From contig DVFP01000012.1 of assembly GCA_018713145.1 (NCBI GenBank), positions 123,073 through 187,072 on the forward strand: a DNA stretch of 64,000 bases, written 5' to 3'. Below, piece after piece: positions 1-8,689 of this stretch. The DNA is from Candidatus Scybalocola faecavium (GTDB lineage Bacteria > Bacillota > Clostridia > Lachnospirales > Lachnospiraceae). Each line of letters begins with the position of its first letter. Positions within the stretch are counted from its first letter, which is position 1. The notes beneath the pieces are model-generated. The model did no database searches. It saw only the letters and a list, made by a program, of their open reading frames with translations, and was not told the origin of the DNA. Both the position numbers and the translations under genes were made by a program.

Positions 1-309
1 CGCCGGGCCGTTAGCCGCCATCCGCTGAATCTCCTGCTGCTCATCCAGGAAAATATGCCCCTCTTTTGTAAGCATATCCGCATCGCCGGACCGAACCTGG
101 CTCATAACAAACAGAGTATACAAAAAGCTTCCGGAAACTGATTCCTCATAGTGCTGAATAGATTCTACAGGCACGTTATTCTTTTTTGAAACCGCTTCCA
201 AGATCTCCGGACCATAGCAGGCGATCTGACATTCCTGGGCAAGGCGGCGGGCAATTTTCGTGCCCCCGCTGCCATATTCCCGTTCAATGGTAATATAGTT
301 GCATTTCAT
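1..309 (-). CDS. Cytidylate kinase-like family protein (3' part outside window)
   Basis: The 103 codons visible give an N-terminus of the form ITIEREYGSGGTKIARRLAQ, a glycine-rich nucleotide-binding start typical of the cytidylate kinase-like (Cytidylate_kin2) family. These are small P-loop phosphotransferase-like proteins common in Clostridia, and their true substrate is mostly unknown. The start at 309 follows an AGAGGG ribosome site. The gene begins 18 bp after the end of the ABC exporter pair, so it is probably co-transcribed with it. The C-terminal part lies beyond the window edge, so length and lid residues cannot be judged. Confidence 0.8.
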   Translation of the reverse strand, partial: MKCNYITIEREYGSGGTKIARRLAQECQIACYGPEILEAVSKKNNVPVESIQHYEESVSGSFLYTLFVMSQVRSGDADMLTKEGHIFLDEQQEIQRMAANGPA

Positions 310-327
310 GTGAATTTCCCTCTTTCC

Positions 328-2163
328 TTAAGATGCTTTATCAAACTGGCTGTTATACAGATCTGCGTAAAATCCGCCTTTAGCCAGAAGTTCATCATGA
401 GTACCGCTTTCAATAACATCACCGTCTTTTAACACAAGAATCAGATCCGAATTTTTGATCGTTGAAAGACGATGGGCAATGACAAAGGATGTACGGCCTT
501 TCATTAAGGCATCCATGGCATTTTGGATCTGAAGCTCTGTCCGTGTATCAACGGAGCTGGTAGCCTCATCCAGGATCAGCATCGGCTTATCCGCGATCAT
601 GGCCCTGGCAATAGTCAACTGCTGTTTTTGGCCCTGGGACAGATTAAGCTGGTCATTTAAAATAGTATCATAGCCATGAGGCAGAGTATGGATAAAATGA
701 TCCAGTCCTACAGCCTTGCAGGCAGCCTCCATTTTTTCCTCACTGACATTTTCCGAACAATAGATCAGGTTTTCCCGGACAGTGCCTTCAAAGAGCCATG
801 TATCCTGGAGAACCATACAAAACTGGGAATGGACATCTTCCCGCTTCAGGCTTTTTGTGGATATACCGTCAATGCGGATGTCCCCGCCCTGAATTTCATA
901 AAAACGCATCAGCAGATTGACCAAAGTGGTTTTTCCGGCACCGGTAGGTCCAACGATGGCAATCTTTTGGCCTGGAGATGCTTTGGCGGAAAAATCATGG
1001 ATGATGATCTTATCCGGATCATAGCCAAACTTTACATGGTCAAATTCCACATAACCCTTTGCCTGCTCCAGATGGGCTGTCTTTTCATCCTCGTTTTCCA
1101 TTTCCTTAGCTTCAAGAAATTCAAACACACGCTCTCCTGCTGCTGCTCCGGACTGTAAAGACTGGATTGCCTGCGCAATCTGGGAAAGAGGCTGGGTGAA
1201 AAAGCGAACATACATCATAAAGGCCACAATTACCTCAAATCCGATCTGATCATTCATCGTCAAAACCGCACCCACGACACAGACAGCTACATAGCCTAGA
1301 TTACCGATAAATACCATTAACGGCTGCATCAGACCGGCCAGGCTTTGCGCTCTGAAAGCACTGGTCTTTAAGTTGTTATTCATTTCATCAAATGTACGCT
1401 TCGCATTTGCTTCATCATTATATGCTTTAATAACTGTATGTCCGGAATAGACCTCTTCAATATGGCCGTTCAGTTCGCCTAAATGGCGCTGCTGCCGGGC
1501 AAAGTATTTTTGAGAATGGGCTGTAATAAGACGCATCAGGCAAAAACCGATGATAATTGCCACAACTGCTGTAATAGCCATGATCACATTAGTAATAAAC
1601 ATCATGATCAAGGAGCCGAAAAACAGTGTAATCGCGGAAACAAGCATACCAACGCTCTGGTTTAAAGACATGGAAATCGTATCCACATCATTGGTCACAC
1701 GAGAGAGAATATCACCATGGGAAGTATGACTGTAAAAGCTCATCGGCAGCCGGTTGATCTTTCGTGTGATCTCACTGCGCATCTGCTGAGAAACCATTTG
1801 GGAAATGGTTGTCATAATAAAGTGCTGGGTAAAAGACAATACAATACTGCACAGATAAAAGGCCAACAAAGTAAAACCGATCCGCCCAACTGCATCCAGA
1901 TCAACACTGCCGGCAAGTCCCCGGGTGATCACCTCGGTCATGTCGGAAAGCTTATCCGGGCCGATCAATGTAAAAATCGTGCCGCCAATGGCGCAAATAA
2001 CAGCGATCACTGTTGGTATAAGGTAGCGTTTACAGTATATGATCAGTTTTTTCCATGTACCTGTAAAATCCCGGGCTTTTTCACCGCTGCCCCTGTGCAT
2101 GCCCGGTCCCCGCATATTCATGCCTTTTCCAGGGTGGTTTGATGTATATTTATTATTTTCCAT
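328..2163 (-). CDS. ABC exporter half-transporter, catalytic-site subunit
   Basis: 611 aa. It has six predicted membrane helices (ABC exporter type I fold, about residues 40-330) followed by a nucleotide-binding domain. Walker A is GPTGAGKTT, Walker B MLILDEATSS keeps the catalytic Glu, and the switch is IAHRLST with His. The signature is LSQGQ instead of LSGGQ. With its partner encoded just upstream (start and stop overlap by one base, TAATG) it should form a heterodimeric exporter of the BmrCD/LmrCD/TM287-288 kind, usually involved in drug or lipid export. This subunit supplies the intact Walker B and the altered signature. The first 30 residues are an unusual Gly/Met/Arg-rich tail. The substrate cannot be read from sequence. 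Confidence 0.93.
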   Translation of the reverse strand: MENNKYTSNHPGKGMNMRGPGMHRGSGEKARDFTGTWKKLIIYCKRYLIPTVIAVICAIGGTIFTLIGPDKLSDMTEVITRGLAGSVDLDAVGRIGFTLLAFYLCSIVLSFTQHFIMTTISQMVSQQMRSEITRKINRLPMSFYSHTSHGDILSRVTNDVDTISMSLNQSVGMLVSAITLFFGSLIMMFITNVIMAITAVVAIIIGFCLMRLITAHSQKYFARQQRHLGELNGHIEEVYSGHTVIKAYNDEANAKRTFDEMNNNLKTSAFRAQSLAGLMQPLMVFIGNLGYVAVCVVGAVLTMNDQIGFEVIVAFMMYVRFFTQPLSQIAQAIQSLQSGAAAGERVFEFLEAKEMENEDEKTAHLEQAKGYVEFDHVKFGYDPDKIIIHDFSAKASPGQKIAIVGPTGAGKTTLVNLLMRFYEIQGGDIRIDGISTKSLKREDVHSQFCMVLQDTWLFEGTVRENLIYCSENVSEEKMEAACKAVGLDHFIHTLPHGYDTILNDQLNLSQGQKQQLTIARAMIADKPMLILDEATSSVDTRTELQIQNAMDALMKGRTSFVIAHRLSTIKNSDLILVLKDGDVIESGTHDELLAKGGFYADLYNSQFDKAS

Positions 2164-3920
2164 TATGCCAGTTCCTCCTTTGAAAGCTGTGAAAGTGCGA
2201 TCTGTTGATAAACCTCGCAGTTTTTCATTAACTGGTCATGTGTGCCCATGCCTGCGATCTTTCCATCAGACAGGACGATGATCTTATCCGCATCCCGTAT
2301 CGTACCAATACGCTGTGCCACAATAATACGCGTTGCATCCCCACAGTCTTTATTTAAGGCATCCCGAAGGATACGGTCTGTTTTATAATCCAGCGCAGAA
2401 AAGGAATCATCGAAAATAAAGATTTCCGGACGCCGGCATATAGCCCTGGCTATAGATAGACGCTGCTTTTGTCCTCCGGATAAGTTAGAACCGCCCTGGG
2501 CAATATAGCCGTCATAAGTATCTACCATTTTCTCAACAAATTCATTGGCCTGAGCTGTGTAAATTGAATTTATAATATCCTCATCCGGGAATTCCTCCCG
2601 GCCGTTATCACCAAAAGCAACATTGCTCCGCACTGTTCCGGAAAACAAAGTCGCCTTCTGAGATACATAACCGATCTTATTTCTTAATGCCTTTTGGTCA
2701 TACTCCCGCACATCTACGCCATCTACTAAAACCTGTCCCTGGGTTACATCATAAAAACGGGGGATCAGATTGATCACCGTACTCTTGCCGCAGCCGGTGG
2801 AACCGATTAAAGCCACGGTTTCTCCCTTGTGGGCGGTAAAGGATATGTGCTGGAGCATATCTCCGTCTGCGTCCGGATAGCGGAAGCTGACATCTTTAAA
2901 TTCCACTTCTCCCACCAGACCTGTATCCGGCTGGGTTATGGCCCCGTCTTTAATGCTTGCCTTTGTGTCCAGGACCTCGTTAATACGCCGTGCAGCTACA
3001 GAAGCTCTTGGGAAGATCACAAGAATGATGACCAGCATCATAAAGGACATGACCACCTGCATGGCGTACTGGGAGAATACGATCATATCTGAGAAGATGG
3101 AAAGCTTATCCATTCCCTGGGCATTGTTGACCAGATAAGCGCCGATCCAGTAAACGGCCAGGGACAGACCGTTCATAACCAGCTGGATGCCGGGCATCAT
3201 AAAAGCCATGGTCCGGTTAGCAAAAAGCTGGGCGCCGATGAGCCTGCGGTTGGCATCTTCAAATTTCTTTTCCTGATAATCCTCTGCATTATAGGCGCGG
3301 ATGACGTTCAGACCGGTAAGGTTTTCCCGTGTGATCCGGTTAATATCATCCGTCAGTTTTTGAAGCTGTTTAAATTTAGGCATGGCAACGATCACGCAAA
3401 TGCCTACGATCAGCAGCAGGATCACAACCGCTACCCCTGTGCTGAAGGTCCACTGCCAGCTTTTTCCCGCGATCTTGGCAATCGCCCATACCGCAGTAAT
3501 AGGTGCCTTTAAAAGGACCTGAAGGCCCATAACAATCAGCATCTGCACCTGCATAACATCATTTGTTGAGCGGGTGATCAGACTGGCTGTGGAAAAATTT
3601 CCGATTTCAGCCATAGTAAAAGATTGTACTTTATCAAACAGAGATTCTCTCAAATTTGCGGAAAAATTCGCTGCGATCCGTGCCGCACAGATGACCGTAC
3701 AAAAGGATGCTGCAAAACTTCCTAAAGCACAGGCAAGCATTTTCCCTCCTGCAATAAGAATATCTCTCATAGCGCTGCCCTCTGTTTGAACGAGGGTCGT
3801 AATCTGTGACATATAATCCGGCATGGTCAGATCCATCCATACCTGGATCACGATAAAGACCAGTGCGATAAATGCAAAGGTCCACTCGGTTTTCGTGAAC
3901 TTTTTCAGTAATTTCAGCAT
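2163..3920 (-). CDS. ABC exporter half-transporter, degenerate-site subunit
   Basis: 585 aa, six membrane helices then a nucleotide-binding domain. Walker A is GSTGCGKST and the signature LSGGQKQR is canonical. The Walker B end is IFIFDDSFSALD (Asp where the catalytic Glu normally sits), and the switch residue is Gln (VAQRIGT) instead of His. This is the expected degenerate half of an asymmetric heterodimer whose other half is the next gene. The start has an AAAGGAG ribosome site 8 bp upstream, and a TATAAT-like -10 lies at 3953-3958. It is transcribed away from the two-component genes that start at 4148, a layout in which the sensor pair often controls the exporter. Confidence 0.93.
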   Translation of the reverse strand: MLKLLKKFTKTEWTFAFIALVFIVIQVWMDLTMPDYMSQITTLVQTEGSAMRDILIAGGKMLACALGSFAASFCTVICAARIAANFSANLRESLFDKVQSFTMAEIGNFSTASLITRSTNDVMQVQMLIVMGLQVLLKAPITAVWAIAKIAGKSWQWTFSTGVAVVILLLIVGICVIVAMPKFKQLQKLTDDINRITRENLTGLNVIRAYNAEDYQEKKFEDANRRLIGAQLFANRTMAFMMPGIQLVMNGLSLAVYWIGAYLVNNAQGMDKLSIFSDMIVFSQYAMQVVMSFMMLVIILVIFPRASVAARRINEVLDTKASIKDGAITQPDTGLVGEVEFKDVSFRYPDADGDMLQHISFTAHKGETVALIGSTGCGKSTVINLIPRFYDVTQGQVLVDGVDVREYDQKALRNKIGYVSQKATLFSGTVRSNVAFGDNGREEFPDEDIINSIYTAQANEFVEKMVDTYDGYIAQGGSNLSGGQKQRLSIARAICRRPEIFIFDDSFSALDYKTDRILRDALNKDCGDATRIIVAQRIGTIRDADKIIVLSDGKIAGMGTHDQLMKNCEVYQQIALSQLSKEELA

Positions 3921-3952
3921 AGATAAACTCCTTTCTCATATTGAATAGCTTT

Positions 3953-3958
3953 ATTATA
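3953..3958 (-). promoter_or_regulatory. Probable -10 box of the ABC exporter operon
   Basis: A perfect TATAAT on the minus strand, 32 bp upstream of the start codon at 3920. No good -35 box is found at 16-18 bp, which would fit an activated promoter. The assignment rests on the -10 alone. Confidence 0.4.
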
Positions 3959-4005
3959 TTGGTTAAAAATAAACTGAATCTAAACCTGTCCTATAAAAAT
4001 TTCCC

Positions 4006-4077
4006 TCCGGCTTAAAGATAAAGCCCTTGTGAAGATTCCGGCAAAGCGTGTATCTGCCTTAGGATTTCCGGCAAAGC
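4006..4077 (+). promoter_or_regulatory. Phased direct repeats, candidate response-regulator sites
   Basis: The 12-mer TTCCGGCAAAGC occurs at 4036-4047 and again at 4066-4077, exactly 30 bp apart. A weaker copy (TCCGGCTTAAAG) lies at 4006-4017, 31 bp before the first. The last copy ends just upstream of the -35 box at 4080. About three helical turns between copies puts them on one DNA face, as expected for OmpR-family regulator binding in the shared intergenic region. Confidence 0.5.
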
Positions 4078-4079
4078 AC

Positions 4080-4108
4080 TTGTCAGAATCTTGTCCCACA
4101 GCTATAAT
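4080..4108 (+). promoter_or_regulatory. Sigma-A type promoter of the two-component operon
   Basis: TTGTCA at 4080-4085, a 17-bp spacer and TATAAT at 4103-4108, followed 39 bp later by the response-regulator start (GTGAGGTG ribosome site at 4132-4139). Near-consensus spacing and boxes. Confidence 0.75.
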
Positions 4109-4147
4109 TAATAATTACAGAAATTCCATATTGTGAGGTGAACACTT

Positions 4148-4822
4148 ATGTTTCATATTCTTGTGGCAGATGATGATAAAAATACCCGAAAATACATGAA
4201 AGCCGTACTGGAAGCCGGAGGCTATACGGTTTCTACTGCAGGAAACGGCCTGGAAGCCCTGGAAATTATGAAAAAAGAGCATATTGATCTTATTGTGCTG
4301 GATATTATGATGCCTGGAATGGATGGCTATGAACTGACAAAAGAGCTTCGTGAGGCTTCGGATAATATACCGATCCTTATGGTTTCCGCCCGACAGCTTC
4401 CGGAGGACAAGAAAAAAGGATTTCTTGTGGGCACAGACGACTATATGACAAAGCCGGTGGATGAGGAGGAAATGCTTCTTCGCATCCATGCCCTTTTACG
4501 ACGGGCAAAGATCGCCAACGAAAAAAAGATCACCATTGGAGATGTGGTTTTAGACTATGATTCTATGGCTGTAACAGGACACGGCCAGGTTCAGGAACTG
4601 CCCCAAAAAGAATTTCTCCTTTTATACAAGCTTTTATCCTATCCGGGACAGATCTTTACCCGGATCCAGCTCATGGATGAAATCTGGGGCGTGGACAGTG
4701 ATACCGGATGGGAAACAGTTACCGTCCATATCGGACGCTTAAGGAAACGATTTGAAGGCTGGCCGGAATTTGAAATTGTTTCTGTCCGCGGGCTGGGCTA
4801 TAAGGCGGTGAAAAAAATATGA
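4148..4822 (+). CDS. OmpR/PhoB-family response regulator
   Basis: 224 aa. Receiver domain, residues 1-115: acidic pocket DDD at 8-10, phospho-acceptor Asp52 in VLDIMMPGMDG, Ser80 and Lys102 (TKP) in the conserved positions. A winged-helix DNA-binding domain follows (residues 125-222), ending in the typical VRGLGYK. It pairs with the sensor kinase whose ATG overlaps its stop (ATGA, 4819-4822). It probably controls its own promoter and the divergent exporter. The signal is unknown. Confidence 0.95.
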   Translation: MFHILVADDDKNTRKYMKAVLEAGGYTVSTAGNGLEALEIMKKEHIDLIVLDIMMPGMDGYELTKELREASDNIPILMVSARQLPEDKKKGFLVGTDDYMTKPVDEEEMLLRIHALLRRAKIANEKKITIGDVVLDYDSMAVTGHGQVQELPQKEFLLLYKLLSYPGQIFTRIQLMDEIWGVDSDTGWETVTVHIGRLRKRFEGWPEFEIVSVRGLGYKAVKKI

Positions 4823-5886
4823 AGCAGAAAAAACAAAAGAAAGACAGAAAGCTTCATCTTCCACTGATCTTTACTGTGACCATCATTGCCTTCCTCGTCC
4901 TTGTTGTTACCATGATCCTGGTGACTTTATCCGCCTATATTTTGATCCATACCGGTCTGCTGAAACGTATACCTTCCGGGCGTTCAAGCTTTATCTTTAT
5001 CCTGATCCTTTTTTCCATATCCAGCATTATTGTAGGAACAGCCGTTTCCTATGTGGTAGGAAGGATCTCTTTACGCCCTGTAAACCGGATGATCCGTGCC
5101 TTGAATCAGCTGGCTGCCGGGGATTATAAGGTGCGTCTGTACTTTGGCGAGGGGCGGATGGGGAAAAGCCTTGCCGAAAGCTTTAATACCCTGGCTCAGG
5201 AGCTGGGTAATACCGAAATGCTCCGCTCTGATTTTGTCAATAATTTTTCCCACGAATTTAAAACCCCCATTGTGTCTATTTACGGTTTTGCCAGGCTTCT
5301 ACTTCGAGGAAATGTCAGTGAAGGGGAAACAAAGGAATATCTTTCCATTATTGAGCAGGAATCCGGTCGTCTGGCCACCATGGCCACCAATGTATTAAAT
5401 ATGACCAAAATCGAAAACCAGAGCATCCTTACAGATGTAACAAAGTTTAATCTGTCTGAACAGCTCCGCCGGTGCGTCCTGCTCCTGGAGAAAAAGTGGA
5501 CCGAAAAAAATATTGAAATGTCCTGTGGATTTAACGAGCACATGATCTGTGCGAATGAAGAAATGCTTAAGCAGGTGTGGATTAATCTTTTAGATAATGC
5601 CATTAAGTTTGCCCCGGAAAACGGCATTGTAGCCATTCAAATTTATGAACGGCCGGACAGTGTTTCTGTGGCCATAAAAAATAACGGGCCTAAGATTTCA
5701 GACAAAGATAAAATGAGGATTTTTAATAAATTTTTTCAGGCCGACACCTCACATGCCGCACAGGGCACCGGCATCGGCCTGTCGATCGTAAAAAAAATCA
5801 CAGAGCTTCATAAAGGAAAAGTCTGGGCAGAAAGCAGTGACCAAGAAACCGTGTTCTGGGTTTGCCTTCCGAAAGATAAGAAATAA
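4819..5886 (+). CDS. Sensor histidine kinase, short extracellular loop
   Basis: 355 aa. Two membrane helices (about 15-45 and 58-82) are separated by only about a dozen residues, so there is no periplasmic-type sensor domain. This resembles intramembrane-sensing kinases. A HAMP segment follows, then the H-box (FVNNFSHEFKTP, His near 145), N-box (NLLDNAIKFAPEN) and G-box (GTGIGLSIVKK). It should phosphorylate the upstream regulator. With the divergent ABC exporter next door, sensing membrane stress or transporter status is plausible but inferred. It ends 27 bp before the convergent pseudouridine synthase, with no clear terminator between. Confidence 0.93.
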   Translation: MKQKKQKKDRKLHLPLIFTVTIIAFLVLVVTMILVTLSAYILIHTGLLKRIPSGRSSFIFILILFSISSIIVGTAVSYVVGRISLRPVNRMIRALNQLAAGDYKVRLYFGEGRMGKSLAESFNTLAQELGNTEMLRSDFVNNFSHEFKTPIVSIYGFARLLLRGNVSEGETKEYLSIIEQESGRLATMATNVLNMTKIENQSILTDVTKFNLSEQLRRCVLLLEKKWTEKNIEMSCGFNEHMICANEEMLKQVWINLLDNAIKFAPENGIVAIQIYERPDSVSVAIKNNGPKISDKDKMRIFNKFFQADTSHAAQGTGIGLSIVKKITELHKGKVWAESSDQETVFWVCLPKDKK

Positions 5887-5913
5887 TCCTCTTATATTAA
5901 TTATGCGGCGATC

Positions 5914-6930
5914 TTAACTGTCCAGCTTCTCAAGCAATGCTTTAAAATAGTCCGGCAGGGGAGCCTCAAATTCCATGTACCGTCCGGTAGACGGATGGAT
6001 AAAGCCAAGGATCCTGGCATGAAGGGTTTGACCCATTAAATGAAAGGGACACTTGGAAGGCCCGTACACTGTATCTCCCAGAAGGGGATGTCCGATACTG
6101 GCCATATGGACACGGATCTGATGGGTCCGGCCGGTTTCCAAAGTACACTGGATATAAGAGTATTTTCCAAGACGTTTTAAAACTTTGTAGTGGGTAACGG
6201 CCGGACGCCCTTTTGGAGTTATCGCCATTTTTTTTCGATCTCCAGGCGAGCGTCCGATGGGAGCGTCCACTGTACCTTCGTCCTTTGTAAAATTATTGTA
6301 GACAATGGCTTCATACCTGCGGGTTATGGAATGTTCCTTAAGCTGACGGGCCAGGCTCAAATGAGCCCGGTCATTTTTGCAGATGACGATAACGCCGGTC
6401 GTGTCTTTGTCAATACGGTGAACAATGCCCGGACGCATGACCCCGTTGATCCCGGACAGCTGGTTTTTACAATGATACATCACTGCATTAACAACAGTGT
6501 GGTCCGGATGGCCGGGAGCCGGATGAACCACCATGTCTTTAGGCTTGTTGATCAGAAGCACATCATCATCTTCATATAAAATATCCAGAGGGATATTTTC
6601 CGGAAGCACATCTAACGTTTTAGGCGCGGGAACCCGGACAAGGATTTTTTGTCCGGGCGCTACTTTATAGTTAGCTTTCACCGGCTTTTCATCGGCAAGC
6701 ACCTGACCGTCACGGATGAGCTTTTGAAACCAGGATCGGGAATATTCCGGATAAGTTTCCGAAAGATACTTATCCATGCGCATCCCGTTATTTTCCGGCT
6801 GAGTATAAGATTCTAAAACCGTGGGCCCGTTTTCATCTAAAAGATTCTCATCGTCCGGCACATCGTCCCAAATATCCATGTTCCTATGGATCTCTTTTTT
6901 CTCAAATTTTTCAGAGTCCTTAAAGGTCAT
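5914..6930 (-). CDS. RluD/RluA-family 23S rRNA pseudouridine synthase
   Basis: 338 aa. An S4 RNA-binding domain (about residues 50-100, beginning MRMDKYLSE) is followed by the catalytic domain with the signature HRIDKDTTG, whose Asp is the catalytic nucleophile, and a later GRTHQIRVHM motif. The family converts specific uridines in large-subunit rRNA to pseudouridine. The start at 6930 overlaps the lspA end by 11 bp and is supported by a GGGGAGG ribosome site. It adds an acidic extension of about 45 residues before the S4 domain. The rluD-lspA pairing is common in Firmicutes. Confidence 0.92.
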   Translation of the reverse strand: MTFKDSEKFEKKEIHRNMDIWDDVPDDENLLDENGPTVLESYTQPENNGMRMDKYLSETYPEYSRSWFQKLIRDGQVLADEKPVKANYKVAPGQKILVRVPAPKTLDVLPENIPLDILYEDDDVLLINKPKDMVVHPAPGHPDHTVVNAVMYHCKNQLSGINGVMRPGIVHRIDKDTTGVIVICKNDRAHLSLARQLKEHSITRRYEAIVYNNFTKDEGTVDAPIGRSPGDRKKMAITPKGRPAVTHYKVLKRLGKYSYIQCTLETGRTHQIRVHMASIGHPLLGDTVYGPSKCPFHLMGQTLHARILGFIHPSTGRYMEFEAPLPDYFKALLEKLDS

Positions 6931-7459
6931 GATTTTTTTCCTCCCCGGCAGAAGGGGCCGCTTCCTTTTTGCGGCTTAGAAATTTAAAATCATCTTCTTT
7001 ATATTTAAAGAAAAAGAGGATCAGAAAAAGCACCGCAGAGCAGGTAATGTAAATATCCGCCACATTAAATACGGGAAAGTCAATGAGTTTAAAGTAAAAA
7101 AAGTCTACCACATAGCCATGGGCCACCCGGTCGATAAAGTTGCCGATAGCCCCGGCAAAGCATACGATGACCGGTATTTTTAGCAGCAAATACTTGCGTT
7201 CCTCAGGAATCTTTGAATAAAACCACAAAAGGAGAGCCGCTATGACAAGGGTTAAAATATAAAATATGATCTGCTGATTTTGAAAAATACCAAATGCAGC
7301 GCCTCGGTTTTCTACATATTGAAGTTCAAACACCCCATCCCACAAAACAACCGGGGACTTGCCCATTAAGAAATGGACAGCAAGTCTTTTGGTGATCTGA
7401 TCCAGGGCGCATAAAAGGATCACTGCCACAAGAGGGATGCCGTATTTTTTTAATTTCAT
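6920..7459 (-). CDS. lspA: Lipoprotein signal peptidase II
   Basis: 179 aa, four membrane helices. The catalytic aspartates are in VVDFF and in FNVADIY, with the conserved GNFIDR between helices. It cleaves signal peptides of diacylglyceryl-prolipoproteins in the membrane. Its clients in this window include the DacA, ModA and DUF3048 lipoproteins. I chose the ATG at 7459 because an AAGGAG ribosome site lies just before it. An ATG at 7483 overlaps the aroB stop and has no site of its own. The gene sits between aroB and the pseudouridine synthase in one transcript. Confidence 0.95.
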   Translation of the reverse strand: MKLKKYGIPLVAVILLCALDQITKRLAVHFLMGKSPVVLWDGVFELQYVENRGAAFGIFQNQQIIFYILTLVIAALLLWFYSKIPEERKYLLLKIPVIVCFAGAIGNFIDRVAHGYVVDFFYFKLIDFPVFNVADIYITCSAVLFLILFFFKYKEDDFKFLSRKKEAAPSAGEEKNHDL

Positions 7460-7479
7460 ATAAGTCTCCTTTTTACCGG

Positions 7480-8577
7480 TCATACAGCGCCGATGGAATA
7501 GGCGCCGGCCTTGATTTGTTCATTTGTTACTGTTTTATCAATGATTCCATGTCCTGCCGGTGAAAGCAGGATAAATTTCACTGCGCCGGCTTCCATTTTT
7601 TTATCCAGCTTTGTAGCCTGAAGGATTCCTTCAGCAGTTAAAGGCCCGGCAGCAGGAAGCTTTACAGGTAAAGCAAAACGGACTAAGGTGCGGATCACAT
7701 CCTCATACATGTCATGAGAAATCCCTCCCCGCTGCCAGGAAATGTATGCGGCAGATGCCATGCCTAAAGCGACACACTCTCCGTGAAGGAGGGAAAAGTT
7801 TTCAAGCTTTTCGACAGCATGGCCAATGGTATGGCCAAAATTTAACAGAGCTCTCTCCCCCTTCTCCTTTGGGTCATGTTCCACGACATCCTTTTTGATC
7901 TGACAGCTCCGGTACACAAGATCTGAGAGGACAGATACCTCCCGGGCTAGGATCTGGGCATGATGGGACTTGATCCATTCATAATAGTCCATATCTTTAA
8001 TAAGACCATGTTTAATGATCTCACCCATGCCGGAAAAAAACTGCCGGTCATTAAGGCTTTTCAGGAGAGAAAAATTCATATAGACCAGTTTGGGCTGATA
8101 AAAGGCGCCTACCATATTTTTATAAGCATTAAAATCAACACCGGTTTTACCGCCGATACTGCTGTCTACCTGGGCCAGAAGACTGGTTGGCACCTGGATA
8201 AAATCAATGCCTCTTAAATAAGTGGCTGCACTGTAGCCGGTAAGATCTCCAACCACGCCGCCTCCTAAGGCTACAAGAAGGTCTTTTCGATCAAAATGAG
8301 CCTGGATCAAACGTTCATAAAGCATCTGGACCGTGGAAAGATTTTTATTCTCCTCCCCTTCGGGAAACACAAAATCAATCACCTGGCGGGCCAGAGGCGT
8401 AAAAATGCTTTTCAGTGTATCCAAGTACAGTCCGGCGACCCGGGTTTCACTGACAATACACACTCTGCGTTGGGACAGGCCAAGAGAGGCCAGCGCTTTT
8501 GGGAGCTGATTGAAATCTTCAGAAAATACAATATCATAGATGGGTTTATCCTGATCATGTACCGTCAATATTTTCAT
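7480..8577 (-). CDS. aroB: 3-dehydroquinate synthase
   Basis: 365 aa. It converts DAHP to 3-dehydroquinate, the second step of the shikimate pathway, with NAD and a divalent metal. Visible: the NAD-binding GGGVVGD (about 100-106), a TSLLAQVDSSIGGKTGV block, and metal ligands in GEIIKHG, NFGHTIGHAVE and LLHGECVALGM. Length is normal. It is the first gene of the aroB-lspA-rluD transcript, with a GGAGGT ribosome site upstream. No other shikimate gene is in the window. Confidence 0.96.
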   Translation of the reverse strand: MKILTVHDQDKPIYDIVFSEDFNQLPKALASLGLSQRRVCIVSETRVAGLYLDTLKSIFTPLARQVIDFVFPEGEENKNLSTVQMLYERLIQAHFDRKDLLVALGGGVVGDLTGYSAATYLRGIDFIQVPTSLLAQVDSSIGGKTGVDFNAYKNMVGAFYQPKLVYMNFSLLKSLNDRQFFSGMGEIIKHGLIKDMDYYEWIKSHHAQILAREVSVLSDLVYRSCQIKKDVVEHDPKEKGERALLNFGHTIGHAVEKLENFSLLHGECVALGMASAAYISWQRGGISHDMYEDVIRTLVRFALPVKLPAAGPLTAEGILQATKLDKKMEAGAVKFILLSPAGHGIIDKTVTNEQIKAGAYSIGAV

Positions 8578-8639
8578 AAATAAAGGACCTCCGTTTTTAT
8601 ATGAGGCAGGCTGTCAAATGAGGTATACCTGCCTAAGCG

Positions 8640-8688
8640 TTTCACATTAAAATGCCGCGCCCAATATGCGCGGCATTTTAATGTGAAA
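8640..8688 (-). terminator. Long stem-loop terminator after divIVA
   Basis: 21-bp perfect arms at 8640-8660 and 8668-8688 with a 7-nt loop. The core AATGCCGCGC/GCGCGGCATT is GC-rich and flanked by A and T runs, so it can work as a terminator in either direction. It separates the divIVA end from the aroB operon. Confidence 0.75.
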
Positions 8689-8689
8689 C

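Noticed and set aside
4148..5886. BceRS-type antibiotic-sensing module
   Set aside because: The kinase has a short extracellular loop as in that type, but the adjacent transporter is a two-half exporter and not a BceAB-type permease with a large extracellular domain.
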